Of a stretch of DNA of 17,000 bases, positions 10,450 to 17,000 are shown in pieces. Every line of letters starts with the position of its first letter. Position 1 is the first letter of the stretch. The notes below the pieces were generated by a model. The model was not told where the DNA came from, ran no database searches, and worked only from the letters and a program-made list of their open reading frames with translations. The stretch comes from Gonium pectorale (lineage: Eukaryota > Chlorophyta > Chlorophyceae > Chlamydomonadales > Volvocaceae): the NCBI GenBank assembly GCA_001584585.1, contig LSYV01000030.1, forward strand, positions 102,899 to 119,898, in the 5' to 3' direction. The translations under genes and the position numbers were made by a program.

Positions 10450-13400
10450 ATGGCCTCCGAGAGTGAGCCCGCTCGCTGCTAGTGTCCTGCATGGGGAGGG
10501 CGCTTTGTCGTGCATATCGGGTCTCACCTGCTTTGGGCCCCGGACATGGCGCAGGTCGACCTGGCGAGGTCGAATATGACGAGGGCCGGCTGGGCCGGCG
10601 CGGCAGCATTGTCGGTGAACAGTATGTGCAAGGTGTTCGGCAACCGCGAGGAGGCGGCCTGCCGCCAGAGAAGCCCCCCACAAACGAGGAGGTGGCCAAG
10701 GCGGTGCAGCAGAAAGTTGCGGTAAGCAAGGACTAAATATTTACCACAGCCTCTGAGCTTATGCGCTACACTCCCCCGTTGCTGACTGCATCTCTGACCC
10801 TTCCTGCAGGCCGCTGTGGAAATGTCCCGCAAGTACCGGCACGTGGCATGGTACTCGCTATTCGTGGCGGCCTACATGGTGGTGCTCTACCTGCAGGTAG
10901 GGGTGGCGCCATCGGCGTGAAACCGCGGAGGGACGCGGGTGGGGGGTGTAGGGAGGGGCTGCAAGGACGTGAAGCTCCCCGAGGGGCCCGGGGCCGCACG
11001 CTATCGGCTGTGGCACCACCAGGGTACGTGCAGCGCGCCCTGACGATGTGTTTCTGGCGCATGTGGGAACTCGGGGACTGCACGACATTATTTGTCAATG
11101 CGGCGAGCTGCGGCACGTCCTCGACAGGCGCATGGACGTTGCCCACCAAGCAGCGGGCTCTGCCCCCAGGGCCGGTCAGCTAGCCATGCTGCCAGGGTGC
11201 CCACCCCGAACTATGGACGCGGCCGGAGGACCTTTTACTCCGCCAACACGACGAACCCTATTTGGGGAAGCGTCGGGCCGTGCACGCCCTTGGCACTTCT
11301 TTCAACAGCCAGTGGTGCCGTCCGTGTCGCAGGTCCCTCCACGACCGCTCCAACAGCACGTGCACTCGATGCCCTTTCACGTGAAGCCACTTGCACTCTG
11401 CCCCCCCCCCCCCCCGCCACGCCCCCCCTCCCCCCGGTGCCCAGGCGTCGGCGTACAAGTCCGGCGAGGTGGTTGCCACGCTGAAGAAGGCCTTCATGCC
11501 CGAGGACGGCTCCACCAGCATGACCTTCCGCAACGAGGACGAGGTGCTGCAGTACCTGGGGCAGAAGGTGGGATTGGGGAAGGGGGCAGGGGCGGAGCAT
11601 GGCGGCGGGGTGGGGAGTAAGGGTGGACCGATATGTACAGGGCTGGACGCCAGGGTGCATGTCTTTGGACGCGGTTCCGCTGCGTGGGAGGGTCTCCCGT
11701 GCGGGCGCGGGGCTGGAGGGGCGGCCATCCCCACGTGCGGTCTTTGTGTCCCGCTTGTCAGCTCCCGCTGAGCCTGCCCCGCCTCCGATGTGTGCGCTGT
11801 TACCGTTGCCAGGTGCTTCTGCCCATCTGGAAGGACCCTGTGTGCGGAGACGGCAACTGCGAGTGGCCCTGGGAGTTTCCCTCGTGGGGCCGCTTTGGCT
11901 GCAAGGCCGGTGAGCGAAGGCGGCGACACGAAGGGGGAGGCTTGCCCACGAGGCCCCGAATTGCGAGAGCAGGAGCTGGGACTTATAACGGGCATTTTAG
12001 GGTTGCGGACGGCTATACGGCAGCAGTTGAGGGGAGTGGGCGAACGATTGAGCGGAGTGCAGGCAGCTTGGTCGCTGGTACTCAACGGCCGCACCCCACC
12101 TGCAGCCGCTCGGCGGGCAGGCGGAGGCAGGAAGCGTCCTAATCCGCGCGCCCCCGCCCTCCCGCCCAGACTGCGGCTCCAACCCCAACACCACCTCGAT
12201 AGTGGTCAACGTGCGGGCCGACTTCACGGGCCACCCCTCCATCAGCGCGCGCGTGCTGATGAACAACGCCAAGTGGAACCTGTGCCTGGAGGACGAGGCG
12301 CGCCGGAAGCGGGGCGAGGCGGACCTCTGCTGGTGAGGCGGCGGCGGGGGAGGGAGACGGGGGCGGGCGGGGGCGAGGCGAGCGGACAGGTGGCCGTCTG
12401 GACGCGGGTGTGGGGCGGGTGGGAGGCCGGCGGCGGAAGCGGATGTGTGGCATGGGTGTCAATAAGCATGAGCGTGCCGTCTTCGAGCGGGTCACTGCAA
12501 CCAATGCGCCCCTCTCGCTGCCGCTGACCAACGTCTCCTCCTCGCCCGCGAGCAGGTACTCTGAAGACCAGACCTTCTCGGAGGTGCAGGTCAACTCGAT
12601 CAACGCAGCGCAGGTGGGCACCGTGGGGGCGGGCGGTCCCCGGGGGAGCCGGTGGAGGGCCGGGAGGGCCGGGGCCTGATCAGGCTGGGGCCGAGCGCCG
12701 TCGTCCTAATTGTACGATTCGGCTGCATCCTCATTTTATGGCATTGATGGAAAGAAGGCTGGGCGGACGTCGGGGGTGCATTGCGGTGCGGTGTGCACCC
12801 TTGCCTGCCGGTGTGGGTTGCATGTACCCAGTCGTCTGCCCCTCCACACACACACCCGCTCTACCCCCCTTCGCCAGGTGATTGATGGCAAGTGGTACGT
12901 GGTGGTCAAGGGCGACTACGCGGGTCGCGTCAGCGGGGCCGTGTACGACATCACCAATTCGACCAACCCGGTTACCATACCCACCAGCCCCACCTGGGAG
13001 GCATGCAAGCTGGTCCGGCGGCGCGGCGCCTCAGCCACGCAGACCGCGCTGCGCCGCCTGCTGGCCGCGTACACGCAGGCACACAAGGTGAGGCCAGGGG
13101 GGTGCTGGGTAGGGGGGAGGGGGCCGATTGTGGTTCATGCGGTTGCAGGGCCCGGTGCAGGGTCGGTGCATGGAAGGGCCGCTGGAACCTCCGCCTTGCG
13201 GGCCTGCTGTTTGCGCGCTCGCCAGTGCAAGCCCCGCAAGCCACTGCCCCCGCCGCTCGCCTTGCACGTGCTGCGCTGCTGAAGACGGCTGCTGTTGGCA
13301 GCTGCTTTGCTGTTTAGCAGGCGTGTTCCTCGCACCGGCTCGTGTGTGATTGGTGTGGCCCTGCCCACGGTCCACCTCCCCCCAGGTTGGCGGCGAGGGC

Positions 13401-13547
13401 GGTCGGCGCATCCTGGAGGACGTGGTCAGCGAGATCTCGTCCATGGAGGGGCTGCAGCACGTCAACTTCACCAAGTACTCGACCGCGCTGCGGACAGACG
13501 CGGCGGCGGGCCAGGCGGGCGGCGCGGGCGCCACAGCCGCGGTATAG
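10450..13547 (+). CDS. Single-pass membrane protein with Cys-rich extracytosolic domain, unknown function, nine exons
   Basis: I do not recognise a named function. Exons: 10450-10462, 10555-10721, 10810-10896, 11445-11567, 11813-11909, 12170-12332, 12556-12613, 12878-13087, 13386-13547. All borders are GT...AG with matching phases, giving 359 residues and TAG. Residues 1-70 are polar and charged (cytosolic side by the positive-inside rule). Residues 71-89 form one membrane helix. Residues 90-359 contain seven Cys (141, 146, 160, 164, 201, 216, 279) and N-glycosylation sequons at Asn169, Asn263 and Asn333, fitting an exposed domain. The core motif, residues 141-165, is C-x4-C-x13-C-x3-C and includes CGDGNCE and FGCKADCG. 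Residues 170-262 look like beta strands (for example GKWYVVVKGDYAGRVSG). From memory, similar domains occur in volvocine algal membrane proteins, some with channel or nucleotide-cyclase regions; none of those is present here. A second helix is absent. The start codon rests on a 13-nt first exon in good context (GCCATGGCC). The exon chain is well supported; the role is unknown. Confidence 0.85.
11401..11440. repeat. Poly-C tract before exon 4 of the membrane-protein gene
   Basis: Fifteen consecutive C bases at 11401-11415 are followed by further C runs up to the CCCAG acceptor at 11440-11444. In gene direction this is an extreme polypyrimidine tract for intron 3. The opposite strand carries matching G runs. 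Length polymorphism or sequencing error is likely here, but exon 4 itself is unaffected. Confidence 0.8.
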
Positions 13548-15200
13548 CGGAGCGGAGCGGGCGGCTTATACCTGCTCGGCACCGGCTGAGCAGCGCCGCG
13601 CAGGTTACTTTTAGTGTGCCCATATGGCGCGCGGCATGTGGTGAAGCCCCTGTTGGGCCGTGATTCCGGTTGCCAACCAAAATCGTACTGCCTGCACAGC
13701 GAGCCCGCGCAGCGCCCCCGCCGGACGTTTTGGGGGGAGGAGATTCCTGCCCTCGCCACGAGAGCTGAGGGCGCCTCCCCGCCCCCCGTCCCTCTCCAGG
13801 AGGGGAGAGGGGGGGTTAGTGGGGGCTGCGCGGGCGCACCCCGGATGCACGTGATGGACCACCCTAGAGACTAGAATGCGGACCCAGGCGGCGGGCACAT
13901 GATAGAACATGTATGTTATCCATGTCCGGCAGTTGATCGTGATGTTGATCCGGCCGCATACCTGTATATGAGGAACGGGTTATTCCCAATGACCGACCCA
14001 GGCGCCCCCGCGCACTCGTGGGTTGGGTTGGCCTGCCGATCTGGCCGGGCCCTCTGCGCCCTGTCCTGTCGGGCCACCTGGCCATGTCTGTTTGCTGTTT
14101 TGGCTTGTTCGGCTTGGTGTTTGACTGCTTGTCGTGGGGAAGCCAGCCAGGTGGCTGGCTGTTGCCATTCTGGGCAGTGACTGCGGTGTAGTGCAGGAGT
14201 CGCCCTGCTGGCCCGGGCTCGCGGGGGTCCATGGCGGTAGATGCACCACCGGGCTCCGCCCGGTCCCGCACAATCATTTTAACGTGTTACGGTGTTTGGG
14301 GCCAGGGCTGGTGGTGATGCGGCCGGCAGCGCTGTTGCGCATGCGGGGGCCGACAGCGCGTCGGGGGGGGGGCTCCTGCCCGGGGGGACCCCTCCGTCGC
14401 AAGGCCAGGTGCATCGCCACCGCAAGAGGTGGCACCTTGACGGCCTACCTTCATGAACGAACGAACAAATGGTTGTGCGCATTGGTCCATAGCACGTATG
14501 TGTACAGCGCCTGGCAGCGCGCTTCGGCCGCTGGCCAACGATCCACCTGACTCGTGGGTGTCTTGGGATGAGGCGGTCCTAGCTCACGCGGACAGCGAGG
14601 AGAGGTGCGGCGGCGGAGGGGAGTCTGCTATAAATCCGGCTTGCTGTAGTGAAATAGAGAGGGCAAGGTGCCTTACGACTTGTTGGTGAGTGAGCAGGCC
14701 GCGAGCGGCGGTGCGGCGATGTTGCGGCAGACCCCCGGGGTTCACGCTCCCACACGCGAGCGGTCGAACGGGTGAGGGCGCGCAAGCAGGGCGCTGCCCG
14801 GCCAACGGTTGGGGGCTGGCTGCGTGAACGGCGGGTGGCCGTGGAGCTGGCTGTGGCATGCCAGTTCCTGGCTTGGAGGCACGAGAGAGCATGCGGAGTG
14901 ATGAGGCAGTACTTGTCTTTAAAGGAGAGATGGGCGGAAGAGCGCTGAGGGTCAGGATGACTCTCCCGGTAAAGCAGCTGCCAAACCCGTGCCCGAACTC
15001 CAGAGCATCACGGCATGCAATAACCGCACCGGCGGCACGGACATCAGGAGGGGAGGCCGCAAAGCAATGGGGCATTGAAGACCTACAGGGAGAGCGAGGC
15101 CAAGTGGGCCACGGCGCTGGGGCTTCTTCTTTTACTGTCCGATCCACAAGCCAACTGCACTAAGGCGTTGACGATCATGAACAACCGTCCCTTGGCCGCG
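13548..15200. other. Region after the membrane-protein gene, no gene seen
   Basis: The first part should be the 3' untranslated region of the membrane-protein gene. No TGTAA was found between 13548 and 14700, so its end cannot be placed. A minus-strand frame of 187 codons (15147-14584) and a plus-strand frame of 101 codons (14858-15163) overlap each other; neither shows a domain. No helix-rich continuation of the membrane protein is visible. Confidence 0.35.
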
Positions 15201-15769
15201 GCCCTCGGGCATGGGTGACACAGAGCAGTACAAACGATGGCAGCACAGCGCCGCCCCTGGGGACCGCAGAGTATCAGACTGCAGGCAGCGGGGCAGTCTA
15301 CAGCACGGACTACAGAAGGCCGGCGCCAGCAGGCGCCAGCGATCCATACGGTACGGCTGGCCGGGCAGGGAGCACCACCGGGGCCCTGGGCCGTGGTGGC
15401 ATGCACCGGCCCGCAGTCGCCAGCGATGCGGAGGTGTGCAGCCGCGTGGCGTCGCTCAGGTGGTTGGGAGGGAACATCCCCCTTCCCTCGAGGTCCCTCC
15501 CCCTGGACACCGGCGTCGCGGTGCCATCGGAGGCTGCAGTGCCGCGCCCGAACTGCGGCGGCGACGGCGCGCAGCTCCTCCGGGCATGCCGCAGCCGTGG
15601 CCTGCAGCACGGCCCCCCAGGCATAGCACGTCATCCGGAGCCTTCGCCTCGGCAGGCCCCCAAGACACACCCTCGGCGCCGCCTCGCCTGCCTCGGCAAG
15701 GTGCGGCAGTCGCAGTGCTGACCCCTAGTAACCTCGCGTCGCCACACCATCTCCGTCTTCGCCCCGCAG

Positions 15770-17000
15770 AAGCAGCGCCCCCCGCGCCTCCTCTCCGCTG
15801 TGCGCAGGAACGGAACCCACGGACTGGACAGTCTGGACTGGGCTGCCGCTGCTGCTGCCGGCCCCAGCTCCCCCGCGGGGCAAGCATTGGCAGGTAGCAG
15901 GTGGTCCGTCCGTCGCCGGGCTGCCGCCCCGCGCCCGACACCACCCCCGTGCTCGCGCCCTCCAAACGCATCGCTGTGAGGGAGGTGAGTAGCGCTGGCG
16001 GACAGCAGGATGCGTCAAAGCAGTCAGGGCGCCGCGTGCGGAAGACAAGAGATCAGCTGATCAGGCTAGAGGCGGTGTGCCGTAAGCTCGTCGCACTGAC
16101 ACGAGCTCTGCAAGACGTTGGCTATGAAGGGTGCTGCGGAAGGCTGCGGAGATGCCCATGGGTGCCGCAGACCCGGCGAACACGTTCAGTTCCCCAGACG
16201 GCGTCAACCGGCTGGGTACCGGGATTAGAGAGACACGGTAGGAGGAAAGGGGACAGGTTGCTGGCCTGCGCGCAAGTAAATTACCACATTGCCACCCTGC
16301 TCCTGCCAAGCTCAAGTGATTCCCTCACATCACGTACGGCAGGCCGCTGAGGCCATGCACCACCCATGTCCCTCCATGTCTCATTCGCCGATATCACATC
16401 CTGCGCCACGCCGCGTCGCGTCACATCACATCGCGCCCCTGCAGTCCGTCCACCGCGCTCTCACTGTCCCTTCCAGAGTTCCCTGCGGGCAACAGCGCGC
16501 ATCGAGTTACGGGACAGGCCAGTACCCAGAGCCCACCCAGCCCCTTGCGTGCGTGGAGGCCCTCGTCCAGGTCGTGCAGCTCACTCTGCCGGCGACCAGC
16601 GACACCGACCCCTGCCCCTGCCCTGCCCCAACACCCCTGACTTCGCGACATGCATGTGCCGGGCAGCCTTGCTGCCTACCTGGCGCGCATGCACAAACCC
16701 ACCTAGCCTTACCCGCTCGGACGGCCCGGGACACGGGGTGGGTCAGGCAGCATCGGGCCCTCTACCAGGGAGCCCCATGTGCCGCGTAGACGCCGTTCCC
16801 GTGATGCTCTTGACCCTTTCCGTATCCCAGCTTCAAAAACAAGGGTTAGTCATGGCGATTACACGAGACCAGTGGCCCCGTGTCGCGTACCTGCACGACC
16901 CGGTCGCGGGGGCGGGCTTACAGCCACAGCCGCAAGAGCAGCGGGGGCGGGGGCAGCCGCCCTGCCAGCCGCCGTTCATGCCCGCTAGCGCACCTTTTTA
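15770..17000 (+). CDS. Possible multi-exon gene running off the right edge, unrecognised
   Basis: Several exon-like stretches follow one another on the plus strand. 15770-15893 is open in all three frames and lies between CCCCGCAG and a GTAGCA donor. 16009-16128, after GACAGCAG, encodes a basic stretch (SGRRVRKTRDQ) and then an amphipathic helix with Leu/Val at heptad a/d positions. 16128-16237 is open in another frame (AADPANTFSSPDGVNRLG) and ends at a GTAGGA donor whose phase fits an acceptor at 16475-16476. 16831-17000, after TTTCCGTATCCCAG, starts LQKQGLVMAITRDQWPRVAY and is open to the window end. An upstream frame at 15215-15721 could add a Ser/Gly/Pro-rich part. The joins do not all agree in phase: the stretches at 16009 and 16128 are in different frames with no room for an intron. 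The minus strand is also open near 16061-16315. A basic-helix protein such as a transcription factor is only a guess. Confidence 0.27.

Noticed and set aside
13899..14180. A hydrophobic Cys-rich frame as a possible second membrane helix of the plus-strand gene
   Set aside because: Codon third positions are not GC-biased like the real exons, no splice sites join it in phase, and it follows a clear stop at 13545-13547.
14584..15147. A 187-codon minus-strand frame
   Set aside because: It overlaps an equally open plus-strand frame, shows no recognisable family, and has low-complexity Pro/Ala stretches.
1..17000. tRNA genes, rRNA, CRISPR arrays, intact transposons or LTRs
   Set aside because: I looked for tRNA T-loop motifs, regularly spaced repeats and long terminal or inverted repeats and saw none. 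This is reading by eye, so degenerate elements could be missed.

Overview
This window looks like nuclear DNA of a green alga, most likely of the Chlamydomonas/Volvox lineage (Chlamydomonadales). The sequence is GC-rich. Its genes are cut into many short exons with GT...AG borders. Acceptors are preceded by pyrimidine runs, and coding third positions are almost all G or C. Microsatellite-like (AC)n and poly-C runs lie in the introns. The lineage is an inference from gene structure and protein style; no species is claimed.

Two genes can be read from start to stop, and they point away from each other. On the minus strand, 7990 down to 3033, is a complete ten-exon gene for ornithine delta-aminotransferase (450 residues). 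It has a mitochondrial-type leader and every catalytic residue I could check. On the plus strand, 10450 to 13547, is a nine-exon gene for a 359-residue protein. That protein has a short cytosolic head, one membrane helix and a 270-residue Cys-containing extracytosolic domain of unknown function. It is the least explained gene here. The two start codons are about 2.46 kb apart.

The other regions are weaker. 1-3032 lies downstream of the aminotransferase; it has no recognisable gene and only some coding-like minus-strand stretches (about 953-1989). 7991-10449, between the two genes, holds the upstream regions of both, short repeats, and a frameshifted stretch resembling WD40 blades on the minus strand (about 9009-9277). 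13548-15200 follows the membrane-protein gene and shows nothing I can name. 15200-17000 contains several exon-like stretches on the plus strand, including a basic region followed by a leucine/valine heptad helix and a last exon running off the right edge. I could not join these into one consistent gene.

The two solid genes show no obvious functional link. The aminotransferase is mitochondrial arginine/proline metabolism; the other is probably a surface or endomembrane protein. I see no tRNA, rRNA, CRISPR array or intact mobile element. I found no convincing new multi-gene system. The membrane protein is the best candidate for something undescribed.
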